From Chaetorhynchus papuensis (Eukaryota > Chordata > Aves > Passeriformes > Rhipiduridae): a stretch of DNA of 64,000 bases. The position numbers and the translations under genes were made by a program. The stretch spans positions 124,001-188,000 of the forward strand of contig VWYX01000881.1 in assembly GCA_013396525.1 (NCBI GenBank), read 5' to 3'. Below the pieces are notes generated by a model, which worked only from the letters and a program-made list of their open reading frames with translations, was not told the origin of the DNA and searched no databases. Below are positions 37,301 to 50,400 of the stretch, in pieces (the stretch's first letter is position 1; each line of letters begins with the position of its first letter).

Positions 37301-40300
37301 TGACCATAAAGCCAATTTCTTATCCACTGAGTGATCCATCTGTCAAATCCATGTCTTTCCAGTTTAAAGACATGGATATCATGCACATCTTTGGGCAAGT
37401 CCACATAGATGACATCAGTTGCTCTTCCTTCAACAATTTTGTAACACTGTCATGGAAGGTCATCACATTTGTCAGGCATGATTTGCCCTTAGTGAAGCCA
37501 TGTTGGCTGTCACCAATTCCCCCCTTATTTTACATTAGCCTTAGTATAGTTTCCAAGAGGACTGGCTTCATGACTCTGCCTGGTACAGAGATGAGACTGA
37601 TCAGTCTGCAGCTCCCTGGTCCTCTTTACTTCCTTTATTAAAAATGGGGGTTAGGTTCTTCATTTTCCAGTCAGTGGGAACTTCACCAGACTGCCATAAC
37701 TTCTCAAGTATGGTGGATAGTGGCTTAGCCACTTCCTCCACCAGCTCCCTCAGGACCCACAAATGTAGCTCATCAGGTTCCATGGATTTGCATGCATTAA
37801 GGTTCTTGATCTATTGCGTTTCTCAAAACTTTGTCTCTTTTCAAAATCTGGCCTAAAACCAACTGCAGATGAAGTTTCTACTGCACTTTTAATTCAGAAG
37901 CTGAGCACAGCAGTGAGACCCACAAAGATTATTTTTGCAGAGGCCAAATCATAGAATCATTTAGGTTGGAAAAGACCTCTGAGATCATCGAGTCCAACCT
38001 GTGACCAGGTGGTTAACCAGACCATGGCACTGAGTGCCACATTCAGTCGTTCCTTGAACACCTCCAGGGATGGTAACTCCACAACCTCTCTGGGTAGCCC
38101 GTTTCAATGCTTAACCATGCATTCAGTGAAGAAATTCCTCTTGATGTCCAACCTGAACCTCCCCTGGTGCAGCTTGAGGCCATTTCCTCTTGTTTTGTTG
38201 CTGGCTAATTGGGAGAAGAGGCCAATGACCACCTGGCTATGATGTCCGTTCAAGCAGTTGTAAGGTCTCCCCTGAGCCTCCTTTTTTCCAAGCTGAACAC
38301 CCCCAGCTCCCTCGGTCACTCCTCCAGGACTTACTCTCTAATTCATACGTCCAGCCAGAGTGTGAACATGGGTTCCACATGTCTGCATTTTGCAGAGCAC
38401 CACTGCAGCACTAACAGTTCCCCACCTTGAGATGTCACGAGGCTTTTTAACCACCTATACCTGCCTTTCAAGAGAGCTGTGATGAAAGAACTAGAAAAAT
38501 TCAGCACTGCAATTAGCCTGTCCTCAGTGCTCAGTGGGCAGCTTTACTGCAAGAGCAGGATCCAAGACCATTTTCCAACCTCCACCTCCAGCCTTTAGGA
38601 CAAGCTCCCATTTTTAGACCTCCAAAACCAGATCAAAGGCTTTCCTCTGCAAATGGGCATCAGCACTGCCTTAAAATCAGGCTTTAAGAGACCAGGAAGG
38701 CTGTCTCCCTAAAGAGCACACACATTATTCATCCACTACCTTCTGCTTCACAAACTTTGCTGCTCTTCACCATATTGTTTCAGCATGGAGACTATTTCAT
38801 TCATGACATGTGCGTACTGGAAAGGCCACACATGCAATTCATCAGCCTTTTATTAGAATATTAAAGATTTTAGAACTTCTGGAATATCACTGTACTGACA
38901 GCTTCTAAGACAACAGAACAACCAAATAGAATACAGAATTGCTTTTAGAAAGAGAAGATGAGAAGGATATGGTGCTTTCTTGAGAATACATTTTTAAGAT
39001 GAGGGTTTTATTTTAAAACACAAAGATACTGCAGCTCAGTGATTTACTGGTGGCATTTCTGGTTTTTTAAGCCAGAACACACACTTAGCAAGCCTTCCTG
39101 AATGACTAAGACAGGGGCAAAAAAAGGTTCAATATAAAATAGATTCGTTTGAAGATTCTCTACCTAAACATTTATCATCTGGTATAAAATATATGGTAAT
39201 GTATGTTTCATAAAAAAGAATGTCTTTCTTCAAAAGAGTAGAAAAAGGTATAGTACAATGTGACTTCTATTTTCAATGAAAATCATGCTGCATCTGAAGT
39301 AGAACAAAAAGAAGTAAGAGACACAGATGTTCAGTTTATACATATTAATGTAAAGTATCCTATTACACTAATGAACCTATTTTAAAATACTTTTCTTTAT
39401 ACCTATGGAATTTCAAAACAAGCTCTAGCTTATCATAATAACTTCCAATTCTTTCATCTTCTACTAATGTATTTAAAGAACATTAAAGAAGATTCTTGGA
39501 CACATATCAAGGTAAAAAAAATTAACTTGCATGCCTACTTCTCTTTCCTGAAAGAGATACGAAATAAAATCCTTAACCTCTTGTGGTCAGAGAGGCAGTG
39601 GAGCTACAGATAATGGAATAAATAACCCCAGCTCTTCTGTTTTTCATGTTTTTATTGCCAGTTGCAGCTAGGATTTAGTGCTTCTTTAGCCTTCAGTTAT
39701 TTATGTGGCTTCTTATGTTCATCTTGTGTTTTAATAGCCATCATTGGGAGGAAAAAGAAAAAAATTCCGGACACCTTCCCATCCCCATAAATGAAAGGAA
39801 ATAAGGGAGCTTTCCAACTAATCCTGCACTACCAATATTACTTCAGTGAGGACCCCATGACCAAGGATCATACATAATTATAAAATCATCAGTGAACTAT
39901 ACAAATTCCTAATCAGCTGTCCATGATTAACTGGCAACTTATTAACATACATGGACTGAAATACATATATGCTATTAAAGTTACATTCTCAAAGAACAGG
40001 TATTTACCTTTGTTGCAAGATGTGACACTGAAGATGAAACTTCATCATGAAGAAGCTGGTCTTTATTCTCAAAAAAAGGATAAAGATAAAAAAGGCCCAT
40101 AGTCAGTTTTGGTTTGACAATTTGCACTGACACATTTTAGACTATTCACAAATGCTTTTATTCCATTCAGCACATCATAAAAGAAAATTGACAAAACATG
40201 ATTACAACACAAAACTAAGTGAACACCACTATTAAAATACAAATCTACACTTAGAATGATGAAAAATATTGTACCAGATGTAAAAACCAAAATCAAACCC

Positions 40301-43300
40301 TTACAGAACCAGAAACCTCATACCACAAAGGGAGAAACACCCCTGCATCACAAAAAAATTAGTACAATTAGTTTGATTTTGATATCTTAATGACAGTGTC
40401 TTAATCTTTTGGATCTGCACTGAGTTTCTGAATACTGTACTAGATTATGGTTTATGCATTGTCTGTGGGCTGGGGGGAGAGGAGTGTCCCAAGATTTTCT
40501 CCTCCTTCACATTAAAAAGCTCTACATTTCCTTAACTCAAAGACAGACTTCCATCCACATTCCTTTCCCCTCCATTCAAAACTGTAGATTTCAGAAGAAA
40601 ACTAGAGTGCTAAAGATGCCTGCAAAGGTTATTCAGTAGGGACCCATTTGTGTCCATCTCTGAATTAAACTGCTATGTCAGTACTGTCAGGCCATCCTGT
40701 TACTATCAATGCTCTCTTCAAGACATGGCAAGTCAGATCATTGCTGGGTGTACTCCGGAGACCAAAGATAAAGGAAGTGGGACACACAATTTAGGAAATA
40801 TACAATTTTCAACTTCTTCACTCTGTGTTTTAATGAGAGAAATGTTACCTTTTTTTTTTTCTTTACCTATGACTCCAAATACAAACAGTCCCAAGTACAA
40901 AACCAGAACAGCTACATATGACTGAAAATATTTAACCCCAGTTTCAGGAAAAACCAGAATTAAAACAGAAAAGTGGAAAGAGTCTTTGAAGCAGCTGTTT
41001 CACAAGATCTCCAATATTCCCTCTGGTCCATATTTTGATTACATCAGCCACTTACTGTTTCGAAAATCAAATTTATCAACTCCTTCCTTTTCAACTAAAG
41101 TGAATGTTAAGGAGTTGATATGCATTCCACATGCACGTATCCCAAGACACCTAAAACACTCATTATCCCAGCTCCTACGCATTGCCAAAGGCCTCCTTCA
41201 CTTTGCTAACAGCATCAGAAAGAGGTGAGAAAGCCAGCACAAGAGTGTTAGGTATGTTTCTAGTCATGTGGGGACCCAGATGTATCAGCTTCATTTTGAG
41301 AGACCAGCTTCAAATCCCATGGTTTAAGTTATATTTACTTATTTATTATATTTACATACATACTAATGTTTCCACTTACTTTACAGTGAATCCTTTATAT
41401 TATACAAGGGCCAAGGATAGAGCATTTCTAGAACAGAGTATGAAGACCATTGCTCTATAGTTCAATTGTATTTGTATGTTGGAATAGAGTGAGTTGTACA
41501 TAGCCAGATTTACTTGCTGGGGTAGAACACAAAGTCAGGAACTCTTATTATCATCCAAAAATGAGACTATTACTTCCTGTGGATTGCAACAAGTTATTTC
41601 ACTTCCGAATTCAATTAGCTGTTAAAATAGGAGGATATTATTGTACATGGCATACCAAAAATGAAAACATTAAGATTTGTGTAGTTCTCTCAAATTAAAT
41701 TCAACTTCTTCCACCCTTTTTGGTTTCTTCATTTCTCTATTTTTAAGAGAAACACTGGCAATATTTTAAATGGAAACAGCTCACACATATTATTCAGAAG
41801 TCTCCCTCTTTCCCCTCAACACTCTCAGTTCTCAAACTTTTGGATGAGGTTGCAAAGTCCTAAACTTAACACGATGGAGTCTCTGCTAGGACACAGGGTA
41901 TGAGCTAGAGAATACTTCAGCTGATTTAACCAAACTTTTCCCAAGGAAAAAAATAAAAAAATCAACAAGAACTTGGAAAGCTCCAAGAGGAAATATGGTA
42001 AGAGGAGAAATTCTCAGACATCCAGATCCTGCAGAACTATCAGTTTCAACAACCAGCCATACTGTCTCCAGAACAAACAAGTCACTGTTAGTACCTTCCA
42101 AAGGAATAACACCTCTCAATTTCATTCTTCCAGCTCTCAAAGTATCTTAGGAAGGAAAATAAAAATACAAAAGTGCATAGAGACATCATGTTCTAGTAGA
42201 GAGAGGAGAAAAGATGGAGTGTGAAGCCATACAGCCTCTAGCAAGACTGAGCACAAGGAAGCGACAGTGCAAGGCATTTTCACAGTGAAAGTTTTTAGGG
42301 GAAAACCACGGGACGCAACGAGCACCTTACAGGGCTAGGGAGTCAGCATAATAAAATGTGAATACCACTGCCAACAAAAGATGTAATTAACAATAAGTAG
42401 TAGACAAAAAAGGGTATTTATTTGCATCTTTAAAAAAGGGACAACTAAGACAGTGTTGCTGTATTAATAGAGTGTTACAACTCATGGTTATACAAAGTGG
42501 TACCTCCTAAGGAATGAGACACAAGTTTGCAGCAACTATACTCCTGCAACCCAGGCTGATGGTCAGCAGACAACACATAGTTTAAAGAGATGAAATACAA
42601 AGACTGAAATACATTAAACCCTCAAGAAAGAAACTGGTGATGATCCAATCCCTAAAATACATTTTTTGGGGTGGAAGACATATAAGTATTCATAATATCC
42701 TTTTAAATACACTGCTGAAGGAAAAGGACACTCGGACAATGGCAGAGTGCTTGTGATATCCGTCCATACGTCCCCTACATTGTTTGAAAACAGCCTCTAG
42801 GTTTGAATTCAGCCTTCTCCAACAGACTAGATGTGAAAATGTTTTGTGGAAAATCCATCCTTACAAAAAGCAGAGAGAAGCAGACTAATGCCACACAGCA
42901 AGAACAGAGTGTGAGAGGAGCAAGTGTAGGGGTTCAGAGCCAGCCACGGCCCACATGGCAGGGAGGGACCTGTGCACCCTGCAGGAGAGATGGGCTTTGT
43001 ATTAAAAAAAAAATAGAGGGAAAGAGCAGAGGGAGGGAGAGGAAGTGTGACACCACCGAGAAGAACCCAGGAGAAAAGATGAGAGATCACATGCAACCTA
43101 TCTTCCCTTGTTACCCATAGAATAATTTGTATTTTTAAGTGATACACATTAGTACACCCTTCTCTTGATACATATTCTCTACTTTTGTTACCATTCTGAG
43201 ATGAGGGAGCCTATGATTTGGTTTATCAATTTTCTTTAGAGGACAATCTACTGTGCAGCTAAATGTAAAAAAAGCTCATCTTCATTCTTTATCATGCTGC

Positions 43301-46300
43301 ATAACACATAGTGATGCTGAACAATTACAAATTATTTCAGTATGTTTTAGTCTGATTGGTTTACAGTTATGACAATTCATTGTTTTACTTCAATTTGAAA
43401 GAAAAACATGGACTACGTTACAGTATTTAGATACTTCTAGGTGGCTAAATGCTAACGCTAGTGGGAAATGCTGATCAGCAGCTTGAATAGCCCTCCAGTT
43501 CTGGCAGGGGAAGGTTGGTATGCACAGCATGTTTTCATAAGGAAACAAGTGCCCTTTTGTTGGACATACTGCAAACCATAAGGTACTCAAGGGACTAATT
43601 CAACTAGCACACAAACCTTTTTGTATAGAGATCAAAATTGTAATCTACTTCCCTCAGCTTCCTTTGTGGTAAAGTAATTAATTAGTCTCTTTAGATCATT
43701 CACTTTCATAATTCAGGCCAAGATGAAGAATGCTGAACATCAAAGAGTTAAGGCAAAAAACAGCATCCTTTTGTCCTGCATGCCCTTCTTGTGCTCTAGT
43801 AAGTAAAATGGTATATTATCGATTTTCTCTACCCAGTTGTGGGAGCTTCCTATCGTACACACACACACACACACACGCATTAGCTGTGCAAACAAGAGTA
43901 AACAAGCTATTGTTAAAAGAGTAGGTCCTTTTGGAGCAAATTCTCGCCCTTCTACTGACTTACTGCATCCCCTCCACCTATCATCAGGTCTCATCAAGGA
44001 CTGAGTGTAATAGAAAGTCTTGGTTGTCATGCCTGTAAGTGTGAATTAGATTACGTACCACAAATGTATCATTTAGGTGGGAAAAAAATCCCAAAACAAA
44101 CAGCACCTGAAGAGATACACTCCAGGGAAGAATTTAAAATAATTTCCAGTACTCCTCAAACCCTACTAAATAATTTAGTGATAGGAGAAGGGAAGGTTAA
44201 AAAAAAAAAAAAAAATCACTCAGGAAATCACAAACCTGAAAGTCAACCTCTTGAAGCTGGAAACATTCCCAAAACACTGATTACAAACCAAACAGCAGAA
44301 CAACTATATACACACAGCCTGACCAGAAACAACACAGATTGGGAAGAGGAGATCACACTACCAGATCACCATCTTAAAATACAGCTAACAAAAGAAAATA
44401 TTTCCTTGGGTTTGAGAAGGATCTTAATATAATGTAAAATGAAATAAACAAGACTAAAGCTGATTATTAATGCAAAAGTCACTCTGCTTATCTAAGTTTA
44501 GAACTGAATCCAAAACAATGCAAAATACACTCAAGCATGAGTAAGAAGAAAGTTATCAGCAGAAGATAAGTGGCATCTGGCCTCATTTTTTTTTTGCTGT
44601 ACCTGTAATATACACCTGGAAAAATTCAATGCATGGATATATGCTTTCTGAGTCAGGAAATTGATGCAACAGTGATCAAATATAAATGGGCACTGAAACA
44701 ACTCTACTACTTTCAACATATTCCTTTAACACAGCTGAAAAACAAAGCTGAACTGTACCTGAACACCCACACAAAAGTGAGCATGCCTTTAAGGAAAAAC
44801 AAGGCTTTCAATTTTAACAGATAAAGGCTGCATTACTCAGTCATCCATTGCTTTCTTCTTAGACATGAGGCTATGTTCAGCAGAAAAACTCCAATGCTGA
44901 ACTGTGAATTGTCTCTGCTCATTTCTGGCAGACATAACCTAGACTGAGATCAAGATAATGTGATCAGCCTTGTCCATATTTCATCTACTGCTAGATCTCA
45001 ATCTTCCATTTGTATGTCCCTAAAGCAATGAGTGAATCAAAGCAGCCATCTGGGCAGGTGGTGTAAATTGAAAATTTCCTGTTAATGTCACCAATGAAAA
45101 GTATTAACCTAGGCATTTCTAAAGTCTTCTTTAAGAGTAATTTGGTATTTTAAATTCATTTTTCTCTTCTATAAACAATACTTTTCCACTCCAGATTGTT
45201 CACTACACTTAGAAAAACATCTTCATTATGACAATAAATTAAGTAAATAGTGACAGTGACTCCTATCCTGCAAGTTTCCTCTGCCACTCTTCAGCAAAAT
45301 TGAAAATACTTTTGTTGATAAAGAAAAGGAAAACGTAAAATCTAAGTGTGTTGAAGAATTATACTTTAATTTTGGCATATATTTCATAGAATGCCCTAAT
45401 TTGGAAACTTGCTTTTAAAATATAGTTCATCAGATCATTTCTAAAAGAACTTATTTCACTCCACTAACTTTAAAAAGTCTGGGTAGCTACTTCAGATACA
45501 GAGGACAACCCATTCAACATATTTAAAAATGCTTCCATCTTCCTGGCTCCAGTCTCTCATAACTGCCTGCTATTCACCAGACCAACTGAGAGGTGAAAGC
45601 ATAGGAAAACTGCTTTTCGTCTTTCAAATACTTTTAATTTATTCAGTATTAAAAATAAAAATGATGCTCTTTTCTTCAGTATCCATGGCTGTTAAGAACT
45701 TGCTAAGCATTTTCAAACTCTTTCATTCAACCACTTCAGTTATTGTTTCACATTCCATTACGTTTTAAAACAGAATATCTAAATTATTTCCATATTTTTA
45801 CTGTCAATTGATATAAATGGCCAAGTGTACCAGAGAAGATTAATTTCAGAATGTAAGTATTTACACAAGAATACTTCTGTAGTTCTGCATTTTACTGGCA
45901 TTACAAAGAGAAACATTGGAACACCAGATTCCTATGCTCTCTGTTTTTATATCAATACACAAGGTTACTCTATTAAGTGTTCACATTACTGAGCATCTCT
46001 GTAATAAGAGGTTACAATACATCTCACTCAGACTTTGCTTCTCTGAATATTTTTGGAATATTAAAGATTGATCACCTTCAAATATTTAAAAAGCTCATAC
46101 GTCATTAAGAATTTAGTTTTACCTAATTTATAATATTTCAAATATGCTTCATGAAATGGAAACAGCTGTATTAAGATCATAAATCCATCAACGGTCAAAG
46201 CTGAAACAAAGAAGGTCAGATAATCAATTTTAATTCAATTTCTGTAACAATTCAACTATTCCAGTGAAGTTTTCAATTTTGATGAAATTTCCAACTGAAA

Positions 46301-47449
46301 AATCTGTCAATTATTTTTAGCAACTTAGCCAGAGTATAAGTTCATATTTGGTGTTTCCTTATCCAGAAAACAAACCAATAGATGCTAATTCAAAAAAACA
46401 GCAGCTGACACACAATTCTTATTCAGTCATGGAGTTTGCCATTAAACTACATGTCTCCAATAAAGGTCTTGGATGAGTAATGGCCATATTTTCCTAGTAC
46501 AGTTTCTGCAAATGAGGCTGAATGCATCATTTTGTGCTACAGTGTTCAGCAGCACACTCATACGGCTTCCTTTTGATACGTGGCTTTCATCACACGTGCA
46601 GTGATCACACAGACATTTTCCCAGAGCTCCTCACAGAGAACCAGCAGCAAAACTTGTTGGAAATGTGCCTTTGATGAAGACAGAGCTGAAAGACAGTCTG
46701 CCTAGGAAAGTGTTCAGCAACTTCTAGCAACTCTACTTATGTTATGGATGTCCTCACACAACCTGGCAAATAGCTTTTATAGAAGCGAGGAAAACATTAT
46801 AAACCTACTTTAACAGTAAAGAATTAAAATGATTCATTCTTTCTCAAAGCCCATTATAATTTAGTTTGTATATTGATGGTAGGAAGCCCAGCAGTGGTAG
46901 GAGAGTATGGCTCCAGAAACCTCACAAAACCCCAAGAAGATGCAACAAATAACTTGGGGAAAGCAGATCTCAAGCAGTGCTGTAGAGGAGAAGATGATGC
47001 TGGGTTTGTGGCTCAGGGGGAGTGGATAATTCTGAGTGAGGCTGGAGGGGAGGAGGGCAGACTCAGCTGCTGCTGGCAAACCCAGGCAATCAGAGCCAGT
47101 AAAGCAGAACTGGCTTGAGGAAAGATACAAGTGATAAAAATGACAAATGGGGGAGAGGAAGGGGATGTCCTAAGAAAAACCTTGAAAGCAAGGACAGAGA
47201 TTTAAATGCAAATTTCCTGAAACAAAGGGAGGCCAGCTGAAGAAATGGAATCTGAAGGATGAGGAGGACTTAAACTTTATGCCATAAGCAACAACATTAA
47301 TATCAGCAATGGAATTCGCAGGAACTAGGGGATGGGAAACCACAGCATAGGTATTAGAAGTTGCAGAGGAAGTAATCACCATCAGTATGGGAAGTGAGGG
47401 TCTGCACAAGAATTTCAGCTGTCTAGACAGCAAGAAAAATAATAATAAT

Positions 47450-47482
<33 letters not shown>

Positions 47483-50400
47483 CAGACTTGACCTGGAATT
47501 CATAGAGGAAACAACAGTAAAGTCTAGGACACAAATTCTCTTTCACACAATAGATAAAAACCACCAACAACCTCCAGGTTACAGGCTTGACTGAAAGAAA
47601 AAAATATATACTGATGGTGTCTGTAGTAGGAGACTAATCAGACAGTATGTGCTTTGTGGACTTTTAAGAGTCAGAATAAGCCAACAGAGAGGGGACGAGA
47701 GGTGAGAAACAGATCTGATCCCAGTCAACTGTGTGAAAAATGACAGTAAAAATTAAAAAGTGAAGCACCTCAAAAATGAAAAGGATTTAAAACTTAGAAA
47801 AAGCCCCAAAAGACTCTGTCAGCTCTGTAGAGTTCCAGAAAGACTGTGAGAAAGAAACAGGACCCACTCAAGAAGCTGCTGAAAGATTGTATGTGACAAG
47901 AAGGAGGAAGAGCAAGACAGGCAGGCCAAGGAAGGTTCAAGAAAGTCTTCGTTGACAGTACCACAGTCTAATGTTGAAGAATGATGACAGAATACAGGTG
48001 ATGGATTTTAGCCAGGAAAATGCCACTGAAATGTCACAGGAACAACTTCAATAAAGAGGAAAAAAATCAGGCTAGTAGAGAGGAGAAGGTATGATGGGAT
48101 TATTGGAGTACTGCAGGCAAAGCCTGAGAAACACAGAAATGGCTAGAAAGTGAAGGAAAGGCATTAGCTGGATTAACATTGACTACTTTATTTTTTTTTA
48201 ATTAAAAAATACCCTTATTCAACCCATTAGTAAAACGTAAGAAATGCTGCTCAGCTCCCACCCATTTCTGCAGGGCTTGTCTGAGTTCAACTCATTCCAA
48301 GATGAAAGCCAGTATTAAAATCATACCAGACACTTAAACATCTTCATTAAAAGAGGTAACTAAAATTCTGTATAGCCAACGTTCAAACACCTTGAGCAAG
48401 TCTAAACAAAATTCAGCATGAAACATGTTTTTGCACATATTCTCTTTGAACATAACGAAAAATACAACTGGGGAGAACAGATCAAGGCTAGGGTTCTGAA
48501 ATATTTTTACATGAAAGATAGAGTTTCATTAGATAATTAGGTCAGCCTGACACCCATCCCCTCCCCTAATATATAGATGTATTTTAATGTGGAGTGCCAT
48601 TTTACGTCAGAGTTACACGAGATATTGACACAGCATTGACATCCCTGAGAACTGATTAGATGGTAGGATTGCATCAAGGAGAATGTAGCACAACTGCCAA
48701 AGCAATGCCTCCCAGAAATCAAAACCCGGCACTTTTCCCTTTCCAAAAATACAACTACAGTTTGAAACATAATGACTATATTCCAAACTGAACACAGGTT
48801 TGGCATGCACCACTGTACATTTCTAGCATATTTTCAGAGACACACACAAGAAGCACAACAATTTCATCTTATACATGTGTACTATTTATGCATGTCAAGT
48901 TACCTTCATGTATTAATTATAACTTAAGTGAATAAAGCACCTTCACTGCATAAATTAAAAATACTTATGCTTCAAAGCATAAATTAAAATTAACTTCTAA
49001 GATACAGTCTAAAACTGTCTGGTCTAAAAAAACCTCACAATAATCCACACATTTATTTACACAAGTACTGTTTCAAAATTTACTTGTCTTTCTTATCTCA
49101 GGAAACACCTTACTATTTTAAAAAAGTGTTAACAATTCAAAGTACTTGAATGTATGCAGAAACTTTTGCTAAAAAGTGGTCAGAGGCTGACAGTTCCCTC
49201 CCTTGCAATTTTCATGTTCTAAAATTTTGTTTTTGTTCTCCCCTGGAACAAAATCAAACCATTCTGTATAACACAAAACCAGAACTGTCAAAACTTCTCT
49301 TTTTAGATCAAACTAAGCTTTTCTATTTAAGAACTATGAACTTCTACAAATTCAAATGCCTGCTTAAGCCCAGATCAGGCTTCCATATCTAAATAGGATG
49401 ATTAAAATTGCTCTAGAGTAACAAAGGGGGTTTTTGTGTTGGGCTTTTTTTTTTTTTTTTAACTTATAGTAGACTAATTCTTTGTTGCTGTCTGCTACTG
49501 CAATGTTCTAATTATTAGGTTGCACAGTGAGAACTCCTTCACTCTTTCTCAGCTTTGAAGAAACAATACACAGCACCAACATTTCATTATACTGGAATAC
49601 TTTCAATGTGGTTTGCTTTAATGACATAGATGTGACTACCAATTTCTTGCCTTTGAAGTAAAAAGCTTCAGCCTTATTTATAGCATGAATATAAGAAGCT
49701 TAAGGATTTTCTTCCCATTCACTTATTAAAAATGAAAATAAAGACAAAAGATGGTTGTTGGGAAAACAACATATCATAAATCAAAGTCAAAACACGATGA
49801 CTCTGGTTCATCTTCTCTTTTACCAAATGATGTATCAGAAAAGGAAATGAAATCTAACAGTCAACTTCTGCTGAGATCTAAAGCTGGGCTTCTTAATTTA
49901 CTAAAAAGCACTCAAACTAATTATCTGGATTTTGGCTCTAATGATAAAAAATTAGGGAAGTCCTGGATTCTCCTCTTCTTGATGAGGTAACTCTTCATTC
50001 ACAGCAGGCTGTACTGTAACAACTTACACACAGACTGAAGGTCTTCCTCAGCCAAACTCATGCACAGCTAAGGTACCAAGAGAACTGCCCCCACAGCTCC
50101 TCCAAGCTCTCACGGTGCTACTGTCCTCCAAAGCCAGGGGGTTGGCTGATATAGGCCAGGACGCAGCAGCAGAGAGTGCAGATCATCACCAAATCCCTCT
50201 GCACATTACCGGATTTCACTCCCTTACAATCGTATAACTGGGAGAAAAAAACCAGGATCTGATGAAACATCAAAACATTAAAATACTAAAAGCAAGGAAC
50301 ATGAACCAGATCAGCTATAAGAAGTTGAACAAGTGCATTTGGTTACCTCATGCTTTTCCCTTAACACCTGTCCCAGCTGTGTTTTAGATACACTGTACCT

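Noticed and set aside
36876..37641. Plus-strand ORFs of 96-116 codons
   Set aside because: They are antisense to the CR1 reverse-transcriptase relic; the minus strand carries the recognisable protein.
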